Assembly (NCBI RefSeq): GCF_003115845.1
Contig: NZ_KZ819029.1
Coordinates: forward strand, 68,952-132,951
DNA from: Brenneria roseae subsp. roseae
GTDB taxonomy: Bacteria > Pseudomonadota > Gammaproteobacteria > Enterobacterales > Enterobacteriaceae
Length of the DNA: 64,000 bases
Reading direction: 5' to 3'
Part shown: piece by piece, positions 28,848 through 38,191 of the stretch
How positions within the stretch are numbered: position 1 is the first letter of the stretch
Layout of the letters: the number at the start of each line of letters is the position of its first letter
The notes under the pieces: generated by a model
The model's database searches: none
Seen by the model: only the letters and a program-made list of their open reading frames with translations
Told to the model about the DNA's origin: nothing
Position numbers and translations under genes: made by a program

Positions 28848-29700
28848 CGCACGTTGCCCCGCGTCCTGCGGTGAATTGATTCAGGGATGGATTCTCGGCG
28901 GTGAAAAACTGATCTCCTGCCCGGTGAATTGGTTCAGTCATGTCTCCGTCACGGACGGTCGGCCCGATGGCGCCGAGCGTCCGCGCATGCGGCAAATGCT
29001 AAATAGCGTTATTGCTCATCTTGGCCTGCCTGCGGATACCGGACGCGGATTACGCATTGAATTCACTTCCACGATCCCTGTCGCTAAAGGCATGGCCAGC
29101 AGTACTGCCGATATCGCCGCCACCGCACAGGCAACGGCCCGTCATCTCGGCACAACGCTGGATGAAGCAACGCTCGCCACACTGTGCGTTCAACTGGAAC
29201 CCACCGACAGCACGCTGTTTCGTCAGTTGACGCTGTTCGATCATCAAACGGCTCATACACAAATTGCCTGCGACTGGCAGCCTTCGATGGATATTCTGCT
29301 ACTGGAAAGCCCATACACGCTGGATACGGCGAACTATCATCGCCTCGATCGCCAGTCGTCGTTGCTGGACAATGCCGATGTGCTGGAAAAGGCCTGGCGT
29401 CTGTTTTGCGCGGCGGCGGATAAACAGGATAATGCCCGGCTCGGAGAAGCCTGCACGCTGAGCGCAATCGCCAGCCAGCAGATACTAACCAAACCCGCGT
29501 TCAGCGAGTTACTGGCCGTAGTTGAAGACGCCGGGATACATGGTTTGAACGTTGCTCACAGCGGCAGCGTAGTGGGGTTACTGCTCGACAGACGAATACA
29601 CGATGTGGAAAGACTCACCTGGCAATTACAACAGCGTGGTATTACCCGGCATTATCTCAATCACTATCTGCTGCCGATGGTGGTTGGCGGCGTGCGATAA
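28840..29700 (+). CDS. pduX: L-threonine kinase (GHMP family)
   Basis: 286 residues. It starts MADARCPASCGELIQGWILGGEKLISCPVN, the PduX-type N-terminus. The GHMP motif PVAKGMASSTADIAATAQA is near residue 80. C-terminal GLNVAHSGSVVGLLLDRR is also conserved. It phosphorylates L-threonine at the hydroxyl, supplying CobD. In Salmonella pduX sits at the end of the pdu operon; here it is paired directly with cobD and no pdu genes are visible. Confidence 0.92.
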   Translation: MADARCPASCGELIQGWILGGEKLISCPVNWFSHVSVTDGRPDGAERPRMRQMLNSVIAHLGLPADTGRGLRIEFTSTIPVAKGMASSTADIAATAQATARHLGTTLDEATLATLCVQLEPTDSTLFRQLTLFDHQTAHTQIACDWQPSMDILLLESPYTLDTANYHRLDRQSSLLDNADVLEKAWRLFCAAADKQDNARLGEACTLSAIASQQILTKPAFSELLAVVEDAGIHGLNVAHSGSVVGLLLDRRIHDVERLTWQLQQRGITRHYLNHYLLPMVVGGVR

Positions 29701-29706
29701 CGCCTC

Positions 29707-29742
29707 CCGCCGTCACTCTGCGACTGCGCGAAGTGACGGCGG
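29707..29742 (+). terminator. Hairpin after pduX, with an adjacent 16-bp palindrome
   Basis: CCGCCGTCAC / GTGACGGCGG forms a perfect 10-bp stem seven bases after the pduX stop. A perfect palindrome GTGATTAATTAATCAC follows at 29745-29760. There is no strong T run, so termination is inferred from position and stem strength. Confidence 0.5.
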
Positions 29743-29800
29743 CGGTGATTAATTAATCACGCGTGATATTCGTGGGGGGATGGTGGCGTTGGGAAGAAAA

Positions 29801-29941
29801 TCAACGCGGCGCCATATGACTACCGCCGCCACCGCCGTGACCGCCGCCGCCATGACCACCGCCACCGGGAGGTGGGAACAGGCAGCCGCTCAATGCAGTA
29901 ATTAGCGTGATCACTCCGATTATTTTAACTATACGACTCAT
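29801..29941 (-). CDS. Tiny Gly/His-rich lipoprotein
   Basis: 46 residues starting MSRIVKIIGVITLITALSGC. This is a classical lipoprotein signal with lipobox LSGC, so the mature peptide is only 27 residues, Cys1 onward. The mature part is PPPGGGGHGGGGHGGGGG-like, with regularly spaced histidines. GAGG sits five bases before the ATG at 29941. Function unknown: metal (Ni/Zn/Co) binding in the envelope is a guess from the His/Gly pattern. The open frame extends upstream to 30079, but that part is not supported. Confidence 0.6.
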   Translation of the reverse strand: MSRIVKIIGVITLITALSGCLFPPPGGGGHGGGGHGGGGGSHMAPR

Positions 29942-30187
29942 GCAGACCTCTGTGTAATAAGAACGATGTTGCAGGCGAATCATAAAGAGGCAGGCAGCAG
30001 CAAACAATGCAGAATAGTCTTGAAGAGAACGGTATAAACAATTGGTTACATTCACATACTCATTCCTGTCCCAACCCAAACGGCTTCCTTAAATCGTTTA
30101 TCGCGACAGACTCTCAGCGCTATCTCACTTTGCCGTTCAACTTTCTGGCCAGCAGCACCACGCCCTTCGATCTGGCGGGAAACGGGC

Positions 30188-30233
30188 AAAAAAAAGCTCT
30201 TCATCACCGGTACACAAACCGAAAATGAAGAGC
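30188..30233 (-). terminator. Rho-independent terminator after yjbH
   Basis: On the minus strand GCTCTTCAT...ATGAAGAGC forms a perfect 9-bp stem followed by eight T, 39 bp after the yjbH stop. It is the strongest intrinsic terminator in the window and ends the yjbEFGH transcript. The stretch 29942-30187 upstream of the lipoprotein gene shows only promoter-like AT-rich DNA. Confidence 0.9.
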
Positions 30234-30271
30234 CCGTTAGCATGACGCCAGATACCGAGATCTCCAGCGTA

Positions 30272-32407
30272 TTACTTATTCGTCACACCATACAGTGGAT
30301 TACGACGCTGTAGCATCTGCCCGCCATCACGCGTCAACGGCACCCATCCAACAGCACCGCGCTTCACGGTTGGTTCAGTGAACAGCAGGTCAAACGGTAT
30401 CGAGATATAGAAACCTTTTGTAAAGCTGCCTTCCCCGTATTCGCTCGAACTGACGTCCGTTTTAGTGGCAAATGCGCCAGCAATGATACCGCTGTCAAAG
30501 CGGCGGGACAGATCAATCGTTACCCCTTTATCCCCTGCCAGATAACGGCCGACACTGACCTTCGCCAGCGCCCCTTCCACAAACGGCAATTCCCAGTAGG
30601 CGGTCAGATGCCCTGTCACCACGTCGTAATCGGCCATCTTCATGACGTCGTTCCAGTCACGCTGTTTCACGTAGTTGACATCCATCCCCAGCGCCCAGCT
30701 TTTACCAAACGGTCGATACAAGACTTCGGAACCGACGCCGGCATACATCATTTCCAGATAACCGCCATACACCTGGGTGTACCAATCCTGCGCCGGATTA
30801 TCCATACGGGTTAATTGCAGGTTGGTCAGCAGTAAATCAGAAGAGGTGACATATTCCCGGATCCAGGTCCTGACGCGCGGCAATGCGGCGCCGTCCGCCG
30901 GCGGGGTTTTATAATTGAACTTATCGTAATTATCCAACAGATTCAGCGACGCCGATCCGCCGATTGACCAGTGATCCGTCAGGCGATAATCAACACTGCC
31001 GGCCAGAGCGACCTGATACATATAGAATGATTCAGGCCCGCCAATCGATTGGGTCAATGTGGGTTCCAGCGAATAAGAGAAACGCTGCGGTTCAGTATGT
31101 AATACCTGCTGACCACGGACCTCGGCCACAGGCTCCGCACGATGCGTTTCCGGCTCCGCTTGCCCTAACGGCGTGGCGGCCTGCTGTACCTGATGGAACG
31201 CCCTGGCATCCACCTGCGTACTGGCTATCGGCAAACGCTGGCTACGCTGCACGATGTGATATTCGCTGACGTCTTCGGGTACATGGTTTGCCAGCACCGT
31301 CGCGGCGCGCAAAGACGCTTCATCGCTATCGCGATATTTATCCTGCTGAGCCACCACCGTCACTTGATGCCGATCGGCATAAATATCAGCTTCGCGATAC
31401 CCGGCCTTGTCGTCCAGCTCTTTTGCCACCTGCTGCCAGTTGGTTCCTTTCCCGTCATCAACTGGGGCATAAACCGGTGGAGCATTATCAAGATGCGTCG
31501 GTTTCAGGCTGTTAAAATTGGTCCTCAGGGTAAAACCCCACATCAGGGTATTACCGCGCTGCCAGGAGAGCGTCGTGTCCAACACATCCCCTACGCGGTA
31601 CACCATACCGACGTTAAGAGGCGAATCCTGCTTGATTTTCTCACTGCGGCCACGATCGGCGGCTTCATTGCTGTAGTCGTTACCCTCATATTCCAGCTTC
31701 AGACGGAGCGGATCCCACGGCGTTTGATACTCGATGCCTGCGAACAACGCTGCCGGGCCGTGGAAAAAGTTCTTCACTTCAAACTGTCCGCCGCCCGTTT
31801 TATAAGAATCACTGCGCTGGCAGAAACTATCTTTCAGAGAGCAGGCGGGATTCTTGATATTACCGCTTTCGGCCATATTGCCCCAGCCCATGCCAAGGGT
31901 AAAATCAAACGGCCCCAGCCGCTTACTGGCCACCAGATATTCACTGTCGAATAATCCTGTTCCGGCAATATCACGGAATCCTATTGATACATCGGGTAGC
32001 CAGTAGCTTTCCTGCCACAGTCTGGCCTTCAGATCGAAGGCTTTGTCCTTATAGGTTTGATTACCGCTGAAATCAACATTACTACTATAAGAGCGTGTGC
32101 GAATATCCGTATAACGCACCGTCGTTTCCAGCCAGTCAAACAACTGTAGCGAAACCGAATAACGACGATATTCATCGTTATCACGGTAGTTCACGCTGAA
32201 CTCCCCGGTTTCCGCCATACGCGCCGTCGGCATTTGTAATAAACCGGTGCCGCCAAAGTCGGACTGCGAGACACCGGCAGGTTGAAAGCGGGTATTCTGG
32301 TTGGTCGCGCTGCCATCTGTCGCCTCGGCGGCCATCGCCTGGGCACTCAAAATGCTGCCAATTGCCAACGACAGACAGCCAAATTTAAAGTTCCTGTTTT
32401 TTGTCAT
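30272..32407 (-). CDS. yjbH: YjbH-family outer-membrane protein (exopolysaccharide operon)
   Basis: 711 residues. A signal peptide (about residues 1-26, ending AQAMAAEA) precedes the YjbH/GfcD-type region: FGGTGLLQMPTARMAETGEF, WLETTVRYTDI and a C-terminal beta-rich part with RFDSGIIAGAFATKTDVS. Many alternating aromatic strands suggest an outer-membrane beta-barrel. Family members belong to yjbEFGH and gfcABCDE operons needed for an extracellular polysaccharide. It overlaps yjbG by one base (TAATG). Confidence 0.9.
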   Translation of the reverse strand: MTKNRNFKFGCLSLAIGSILSAQAMAAEATDGSATNQNTRFQPAGVSQSDFGGTGLLQMPTARMAETGEFSVNYRDNDEYRRYSVSLQLFDWLETTVRYTDIRTRSYSSNVDFSGNQTYKDKAFDLKARLWQESYWLPDVSIGFRDIAGTGLFDSEYLVASKRLGPFDFTLGMGWGNMAESGNIKNPACSLKDSFCQRSDSYKTGGGQFEVKNFFHGPAALFAGIEYQTPWDPLRLKLEYEGNDYSNEAADRGRSEKIKQDSPLNVGMVYRVGDVLDTTLSWQRGNTLMWGFTLRTNFNSLKPTHLDNAPPVYAPVDDGKGTNWQQVAKELDDKAGYREADIYADRHQVTVVAQQDKYRDSDEASLRAATVLANHVPEDVSEYHIVQRSQRLPIASTQVDARAFHQVQQAATPLGQAEPETHRAEPVAEVRGQQVLHTEPQRFSYSLEPTLTQSIGGPESFYMYQVALAGSVDYRLTDHWSIGGSASLNLLDNYDKFNYKTPPADGAALPRVRTWIREYVTSSDLLLTNLQLTRMDNPAQDWYTQVYGGYLEMMYAGVGSEVLYRPFGKSWALGMDVNYVKQRDWNDVMKMADYDVVTGHLTAYWELPFVEGALAKVSVGRYLAGDKGVTIDLSRRFDSGIIAGAFATKTDVSSSEYGEGSFTKGFYISIPFDLLFTEPTVKRGAVGWVPLTRDGGQMLQRRNPLYGVTNK

Positions 32408-33186
32408 TAGAATGGGATCCGGTTAGCAAGATAGTCAGCAAGTTGATCGTTTAACGAGGCCATGTCATCCGGCAACTTTGACGGATCAAAACCAATAAAC
32501 AGCGTTTCTCCTGCGGCAGGCTCAATATGCCGGCGATTCCACAACGCCAGCGGCACCTTACGCCATGTACCATCACCGCCAATCAAATAGCCGAAACTGT
32601 TATCTGCGCCGGCCAACAATCGTTTACCCGCGACATAGCGTTCGATTGACCATCCAGACCGGAGCGCTACGCGCCCGGAGGTCTCCAATTCGCCAACATC
32701 GGCTGAGGTATTCAACAAACCAATCAATGAAAAGTTGTCGGCATACAGCGGCACATACAGTGCGTATTCTCCCACCAGCGGGCGATTATTTTTCAGGTGA
32801 ACCCGTACCCGATCGGGGTCAAGTTCAGTGTGAATTCGTCCGGCAACGTTGATCGGTTCCAACGTTTTACGCAGCAGCCACGCCGATATCGCCAGATCGC
32901 CATCGCCTGAATTACGCCAGCGCGTTTCCAGCTCCGCCAGTTTCTCGCCCAGCTTATCGCCCTGCTCATACGTTTTCTGCGTAGTGGCGAAATCTGAAAT
33001 CAACGCCGCTTGCCAGTTTACATTTGGCGGAAAAGCCACCTGCTCATAAAATTTTTCAAGACGCGTACCCTCTTCCAGCTTAACAACCGCCAGCGTTTGC
33101 TGCGGATCTTTGACGGTTAGCTGGGCGGCTGTCGCTACGCCGGAGACCAGCAGCAACAAGGTAGCCATACGAGTGAGTGCCAACAT
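32407..33186 (-). CDS. yjbG: YjbG/GfcC-family periplasmic polysaccharide protein
   Basis: 259 residues with an N-terminal signal peptide (MLALTRMATLLLLVSGVATAAQ). The rest matches the GfcC/YjbG layout, ending in WNRRHIEPAAGETLFIGFD, a region shared with polysaccharide-export-type proteins. It probably acts in the periplasm alongside YjbH and YjbF. It starts 9 bp after the yjbF stop. Confidence 0.88.
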   Translation of the reverse strand: MLALTRMATLLLLVSGVATAAQLTVKDPQQTLAVVKLEEGTRLEKFYEQVAFPPNVNWQAALISDFATTQKTYEQGDKLGEKLAELETRWRNSGDGDLAISAWLLRKTLEPINVAGRIHTELDPDRVRVHLKNNRPLVGEYALYVPLYADNFSLIGLLNTSADVGELETSGRVALRSGWSIERYVAGKRLLAGADNSFGYLIGGDGTWRKVPLALWNRRHIEPAAGETLFIGFDPSKLPDDMASLNDQLADYLANRIPF

Positions 33187-33195
33187 TTAAGCCCC

Positions 33196-33873
33196 TTATT
33201 GTACGTATGGTTTTAATACGGTGAATTTTACCAATGCCATGTCAGGCCCCATATACTGATAGCTCTGTACCACCTGTCCATTCGACGGCTCAATCCAGTA
33301 GCTATTGGTATAGCTTTCATTCAGCGCCGGCACGGTAACCTGCTCATCAAAACGCACCAGTTCACGAGGTTTATCCAGAATAGTCAGCGTTTCTTTACCA
33401 CGGGAACGGAATACCGACGTGATCTCATAGCCACCCCGGAACACTTGCGCCCACTCAACGCGGCTTTGCCACGTCATCGGCGTGGTTGATTTCAGTAATC
33501 CCAATGCCAGTGGGTCCTGGCCAAGATTACTGACATACGTAATATCTTCACCAAATCCCTGGGTTTTTATCAGCCGACCATGCTGCGTTACGACCATATT
33601 CTTGTCAGCGGCAATCCATTTCAATTGTTCCTGCTCAGCAAACGCCAATACCACAAAAGCCTGCGGCGCCTTGCCGACTTTCAGATAGGCGGACGCATAA
33701 GGGGTATTTTGCACCTGACTGGCGGTAACATGGATGTCATCCTGTCCCAGAAAGGCCAGCCTGGCCGTTTTTCCCAACGATTCCATCTTCTGGGAACAGC
33801 CCATCAAAAGAAAGGGGAAAATAGATATGGCAATCAATGCCTTCGTTCTTGCCATTCGTTTTATTGTTGTCAT
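33196..33873 (-). CDS. yjbF: YjbF/GfcB-family lipoprotein
   Basis: 225 residues from the ATG at 33873 (MTTIKRMARTKALIAIS). The signal ends in lipobox LLMGCSQ. The mature domain has VSQVQNTPYASAYLKVGK-like and WFVLAFAE-like stretches (TASQVQNTPYASAY, AFVVLAFAEQEQLKW) and QSYQYMGPD at the end, as in YjbF/GfcB. An ATG at 33855 is also possible; the longer frame to 33921 runs into the upstream hairpin. Third gene of yjbEFGH. Confidence 0.87.
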   Translation of the reverse strand: MTTIKRMARTKALIAISIFPFLLMGCSQKMESLGKTARLAFLGQDDIHVTASQVQNTPYASAYLKVGKAPQAFVVLAFAEQEQLKWIAADKNMVVTQHGRLIKTQGFGEDITYVSNLGQDPLALGLLKSTTPMTWQSRVEWAQVFRGGYEITSVFRSRGKETLTILDKPRELVRFDEQVTVPALNESYTNSYWIEPSNGQVVQSYQYMGPDMALVKFTVLKPYVQ

Positions 33874-33906
33874 CGAATGAAATTCCCGCCGAACAGCGCG
33901 ATCCAG

Positions 33907-33933
33907 AAAAAGAAAGGCCACCGAAGTGGCCTT
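33907..33933 (-). terminator. Hairpin with T run between yjbE and yjbF
   Basis: AAGGCCAC-TTCG-GTGGCCTT stem-loop followed by a T-rich run (TTTCTTTTT) on the minus strand, 15 bp after the yjbE stop. It is a good intrinsic terminator and would make yjbE much more abundant than yjbFGH. Confidence 0.85.
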
Positions 33934-33948
33934 GGGATTTACACGAAA

Positions 33949-34194
33949 TTATTGAGTAATTGTTGTGGTGCTGGTGCTGGTAGCAGAACCGCCATCATCG
34001 TTCTCAGCAACGGCAATAGCGATACCCGCAGCCACAGCGGCGGCGGCACCGATAGCAATCCAACCGGTCGTACCAGCAGCAACGCCGGACCCTGCGGCGC
34101 CAGCAGCACCGCCAGTGTTAGAAACACCATCAACAGCAAACGCATTAGACGACATAGCCAGTACTGCGGCCAGTGCAATTAACGTTTTCTTCAT
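33949..34194 (-). CDS. yjbE: YjbE-like small exported protein
   Basis: 81 residues. The signal peptide MKKTLIALAAVLAMSSNAFA is followed by a Gly/Ala-rich segment (GGAAGAAGSGVAAG), a hydrophobic WIAIGAAAAVAAGIAIAVA stretch and a Ser/Thr-rich tail (SATSTSTTTITQ). This is the shape of YjbE/GfcA. Its role is unknown. AAAGGAAAT precedes the ATG. The upstream 366 bp to the gnd terminator is AT-rich. It holds a short inverted repeat TAGGG-N7-CCCTA (about 34286-34302) and no gene. Confidence 0.85.
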   Translation of the reverse strand: MKKTLIALAAVLAMSSNAFAVDGVSNTGGAAGAAGSGVAAGTTGWIAIGAAAAVAAGIAIAVAENDDGGSATSTSTTTITQ

Positions 34195-34560
34195 TACGAT
34201 TTCCTTTTTTGAATATGAAGTACTTCAGGGTGAGATATCGCCAGTTCGACCATACCCCGACCTTCATTCCGACCAGACCATAAGTAGGGTATAACTCCCT
34301 ATTCTACCGTTAGCCAGCCGAGACTGGGATCCTCCCAGCCGTGCGTTACAGGTGCATGGCAGTAAAAACCACTCCAAACAGAGAACCGAGGCGCCCGCCT
34401 CAGATCAATTTTCGCAACACCGTTAAAAATAGCAAGATTTTGACATAATAGACAATGAAGATAGCGGCGAAAAAGAAAGTTGGCTTAAGCAAACTGACAA
34501 AAAGAAGGTGAAAAACACTATAACAATCTGAATGATAAGAATATAAACCGCATTTTAAGC

Positions 34561-34594
34561 AAAAACGCCAGATATATCCTAATCTGGCGTTTTT
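34561..34594. terminator. Bidirectional terminator downstream of gnd
   Basis: AAAAACGCCAGAT / ATCTGGCGTTTTT is a perfect 13-bp stem with an 8-base loop, 36 bp past the gnd stop. The arms give T runs on both strands. Confidence 0.9.
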
Positions 34595-34630
34595 ATCTAA
34601 CGAATCTCGTTGCATAAGCAACAGATTACA

Positions 34631-36037
34631 TTATTCCAGCCACTCGGTGTGGAATACACCTTCTTTATCCGTACGTTTGTAAGTATGCGCACCGAAATAG
34701 TCACGCTGAGCCTGAATCAGGTTAGCGGGCAATACCGCGGAACGATAGCTATCATAGTACGCAATAGCCGCGGAGAACGTTGGCGTGGGAATACCCTGTT
34801 GAACAGCATAGGACACCACATCACGCAGCGCTTGCTGATATTCGTCAGCGACTTTCCTGAAATAAGGCGCCAGCAACAGGTTGGCGATATCGGCCTTTTG
34901 CTCATAGGCATCGGTAATTTTTTGCAGGAACTGCGCGCGAATAATACAACCCGCACGGAAAATTTTGGCGATCTCACCATAGTTGAGATCCCAGTGGTTC
35001 TCTTCCGATGCGGCTTTTAACTGAGAGAACCCTTGCGCATAGGATACGATCTTGCCCAGATACAGGGCGCGACGCACTTTCTCAACGAACTCGGCCTTAT
35101 CGCCGCGGAACGCCTGCGCGGTAGGCCCGGTCAGGACTTTAGACGCCGCCACGCGCTGATCTTTCAGAGAAGACAAATAGCGGGCAAAGACAGACTCGGT
35201 GATCAACGACAGCGGTTCGCCCAAATCCAGAGAGCTTTGGCTGGTCCACTTGCCCGTACCTTTGTTTGCCGCTTCATCCAGAATCACGTCAACCAGATAT
35301 TTCCCGTCTTCGTCTTTTTTGGTAAAGATATCAGCTGTGATTTCAATCAAATAGCTGCTCAGTTCACCTTTATTCCATTCGGAGAAGGTTGATGCCAACT
35401 CATCATTACCCAGATTCAACGCCTGCTTCAATAGCGCATAGGCTTCGGCAATCAGCTGCATATCACCGTACTCAATGCCGTTGTGAACCATTTTCACATA
35501 GTGGCCAGCCCCATCCGCGCCAATGTAAGTGACGCAGGCTTCGCCTTCGGCGCGCGCCGCGATTTTTTCCAGGATCGGCGCAACCAGCTCATAGGCTTCT
35601 TTCTGACCACCCGGCATGATAGAAGGCCCCTTCAGCGCGCCCTCCTCACCACCGGAAACGCCAGTGCCAATGAAGTTAAAGCCTTCTGCGGACAGCTCAC
35701 GGTTACGACGAATAGTGTCTTTATAGAAGGTGTTGCCGCCATCAATGAGGATATCGCCCTTCTCCAGATACGGCTTCAGAGATTCGATGGTTTTATCGGT
35801 CGCTTCTCCGGCTTTTACCATCAACAGAATACGACGCGGTTTTTCCAGGGATTCAACAAATTCTTCGACGGTGTAATACGGAACCAGTTTTTTGCCTGGA
35901 TTTTCTGCAATAACCTCGTCGGTTTTATCTGAAGAACGGTTAAAGATGGAAACGGTATAGCCACGGCTTTCAATATTCAGCGCCAGATTGCGCCCCATCA
36001 CCGCCATACCGACAACGCCAATTTGCTGTTTGGACAT
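34631..36037 (-). CDS. gnd: 6-phosphogluconate dehydrogenase (decarboxylating)
   Basis: 468 residues from the ATG at 36037, preceded by AGGAG. The NADP-binding motif [18 protein letters not shown], then [18 protein letters not shown]-like sequence and the active-site region [16 protein letters not shown] are typical. YFGAHTYKR lies near the end. It oxidises 6-phosphogluconate to ribulose 5-phosphate in the pentose phosphate pathway. gnd usually sits at one end of the O-antigen/polysaccharide locus. The 355 bp upstream (36038-36392) holds promoter-like AT-rich DNA and a small GGGG-CAAAT-CCCC hairpin at about 36346, no gene. Confidence 0.97.
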   Translation of the reverse strand: MSKQQIGVVGMAVMGRNLALNIESRGYTVSIFNRSSDKTDEVIAENPGKKLVPYYTVEEFVESLEKPRRILLMVKAGEATDKTIESLKPYLEKGDILIDGGNTFYKDTIRRNRELSAEGFNFIGTGVSGGEEGALKGPSIMPGGQKEAYELVAPILEKIAARAEGEACVTYIGADGAGHYVKMVHNGIEYGDMQLIAEAYALLKQALNLGNDELASTFSEWNKGELSSYLIEITADIFTKKDEDGKYLVDVILDEAANKGTGKWTSQSSLDLGEPLSLITESVFARYLSSLKDQRVAASKVLTGPTAQAFRGDKAEFVEKVRRALYLGKIVSYAQGFSQLKAASEENHWDLNYGEIAKIFRAGCIIRAQFLQKITDAYEQKADIANLLLAPYFRKVADEYQQALRDVVSYAVQQGIPTPTFSAAIAYYDSYRSAVLPANLIQAQRDYFGAHTYKRTDKEGVFHTEWLE

Positions 36038-36392
36038 TAAAGCAACTCCTGTCTGAAGGATAACCTGCCCGCCGCCGCAAACACGTGAGTTGCAAACCCG
36101 CAGGCAATTAAAAACAGGCTCACATGTTAACTCAGCTTTACGTGAGTGGATAGTGATTGGTTTAATCGCCACACCCCGTGATTTTATCCCGCCTTTTTTC
36201 CACTTTTCGCTGAGATTTTAGCGTTTATTAAAGGGTTGCGTAATATGCGGGAAACGGCTTATTGCGCGCTCCCGTTTACCTTCAACTGAACGCGTAGAGA
36301 TAAAATATAGAGATCGGATGTTATCAACTGAAAATCAGTCTTATTGGGGCAAATCCCCGGTGGGTATGGAGGAAGAAACCAACCGCCTCAGC

Positions 36393-37844
36393 CTATTTCA
36401 GGATAAACAGTCGTTGCAGTTCACGTCGGTTACGCGCCTCCGTTTTACGATACAAATTCTTCAGATGCGTGCGTATGGTGTTGACGCTTAAATTAAGCTG
36501 TGCGCCGATCTGTTCATTATTCATGCCAACGCCCACCAATGCGGCAACGGCCTGCTCGGCAGGCGTAATCTTTTTATTCCCCTCGTCTACCCGTTTCTGG
36601 CGAACAACCGGTTGTTCTTTCAGCAACGGGGCATAGAGCATGCGGGCAAATATGCGCGTCTGGGACAGCTGTGCTTTAATACTAATACTTTCATTCGTTT
36701 GATTTTTACCGGATTGCTGAATACCCCACACGGCCACCGGCAATCCTAAAGAGCGGATCACCGACACCATGGTCACGCCACCGACGCCGACCAGCCGCGG
36801 CGTTACGTTCAGCTCTTTTTCTATCGCATCTGAAAGGATTCGGATCACGGGAGAACCACCCGGCGTAATGGGCGCATTCGGAGTAATTTCTACATAGCCA
36901 AAAGCAAAAACCACCTTCTCTTTCTTTTCAATCAGCCGCGCCAACTGCTGAAGATCGTCCATCACCGGTTCCAGCGCGCAATTCGGCATTAAACGAATAT
37001 CCAGATAAAACACAAAATTCGCCGGAACGTGGTTCAGGCCGGTACAGTTGGTTTCCGAATGCGTGGGCGTAATGGTTGACGTCGGCGGAAAAAAGAAAGG
37101 ATCCGGGCAGGCATAACGCCGGCGTACCTGTTTCAGGCGAGAAATAAATCGCGCGGCGGCCTCAAAACAATTTGGGCCTTCACTAAAACCGGCGTGATAC
37201 TCCCGCCCACGAACATCAATACGTACCCAGGCGTTACGTTTCTCGCCAATTTCGATAATGCTGCCATTTTCATTGCCATAATCCGGCACCACGATCAAAT
37301 CATCAGCGCGAAACAGGTTCGGCGTCTTATTGAGAATATGGCCGATACCTTTGGTGTAATCGGTAATTCCTGCGCTGGTGAATACCACGCCAATGCCCAT
37401 CGGCGGCGTGATATTCAATTGCTTGACCGCATCCAGCAATAATAAGGCCGATACAATCCCCTGATTATTATCTTCCACCCCCCGACCATAAAGGCGGTCG
37501 CCATCAATGCGCAGCGTGAAAGGATCACTCACCCAATTTTCCACAGGGCCTGGCGCAGCGACGTCCATATGCGTCACCAGCCAGAGTGTCTGTTTGCATC
37601 CTGCCGGCAAATAATGCGCCACCAGATTCGGACGTAGTTTGTTGTGGGCCTGAATATCCAATGCATCCATACGTTGCACCCGGCATAATCCATTATGATA
37701 AAGCCAGTTTTCTATCCAACGGGCCTTTATTTCTTCTCCTTCCCCGCCGTGTTCGGGATTAATTGCCGGACGACAGACCAATTCCCGGTGTAACCCCACC
37801 ACTTCACCTTCCTGCCGCGTAATAAAACTTAACAATTTATTCAT
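36393..37844 (-). CDS. Degenerate M20 peptidase domain fused to a LuxR-type HTH (putative sensor-regulator)
   Basis: 483 residues from the ATG at 37844. Residues about 1-410 are an M20 metallopeptidase/deacylase fold: THMDVAAPG (His92, Asp94), LYGRGVEDNNQG (Asp125) and VVPDYGNENG (Asp188). Two key positions are lost: the catalytic Glu-Glu motif reads Gly-Ile (SAGITDYTKG, residues 157-166), and the last metal His is Asn381 (SGKNQTNES). Residues about 425-480 form a LuxR/GerE-type HTH (ITPAEQAVAALVGVGMNNEQ... VNTIRTHLKNLYRKT). The best reading is a non-catalytic ligand-sensing domain driving a DNA-binding domain. It is divergent from the omptin gene. The frame is open 155 codons further upstream to 38309 without a ribosome site; that part is probably non-coding. 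The ribosome site at 37844 is weak too. Confidence 0.8.
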   Translation of the reverse strand: MNKLLSFITRQEGEVVGLHRELVCRPAINPEHGGEGEEIKARWIENWLYHNGLCRVQRMDALDIQAHNKLRPNLVAHYLPAGCKQTLWLVTHMDVAAPGPVENWVSDPFTLRIDGDRLYGRGVEDNNQGIVSALLLLDAVKQLNITPPMGIGVVFTSAGITDYTKGIGHILNKTPNLFRADDLIVVPDYGNENGSIIEIGEKRNAWVRIDVRGREYHAGFSEGPNCFEAAARFISRLKQVRRRYACPDPFFFPPTSTITPTHSETNCTGLNHVPANFVFYLDIRLMPNCALEPVMDDLQQLARLIEKKEKVVFAFGYVEITPNAPITPGGSPVIRILSDAIEKELNVTPRLVGVGGVTMVSVIRSLGLPVAVWGIQQSGKNQTNESISIKAQLSQTRIFARMLYAPLLKEQPVVRQKRVDEGNKKITPAEQAVAALVGVGMNNEQIGAQLNLSVNTIRTHLKNLYRKTEARNRRELQRLFILK

Positions 37845-38053
37845 AAAAAAATAACCATTGCAGAAAGAATGAAAGGTATCAACATCAATATGTTGACCTG
37901 CACAACAGCGTTTTACCGTGATCGCCCACATACTGTAAATACAAAAAATCAATTTCACCCCCACCTGTCGACATTTACCCTCTGTTGGGAGGTGATATTG
38001 GCGTGTGAAAAAACAAAAATACTTAAAAAACAAAATATTAAATAACAACCTGA

Positions 38054-38088
38054 GGGGGTGGCATCCCTGCTCACCCCCCACTATTTTT
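38054..38088 (+). terminator. GC-rich hairpin in the divergent intergenic region
   Basis: GGGGGTG / CACCCCC (7-bp stem, 38054-38078) with an 11-base loop, followed within a few bases by TATTTTT. It looks like an intrinsic terminator or attenuator facing the omptin gene, about 300 bp upstream of it. The role is uncertain. Confidence 0.35.
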
Positions 38089-38191
38089 CTGCTCGTATCC
38101 TTGCAGCCGCGCATCCGGACGCGAATGATTATGCCAACAGGCATCGAGCGCCACTTCCCGGGGGGTGAATAACGAATCAGATAAAAGGTGA

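Noticed and set aside
30052-30243. 63-codon minus-strand frame
   Set aside because: Overlaps the yjbH terminator and has no ribosome site or domain.
34400-34621. 73-codon minus-strand hydrophobic frame
   Set aside because: Runs through the gnd terminator and is AT-driven; no ribosome site.
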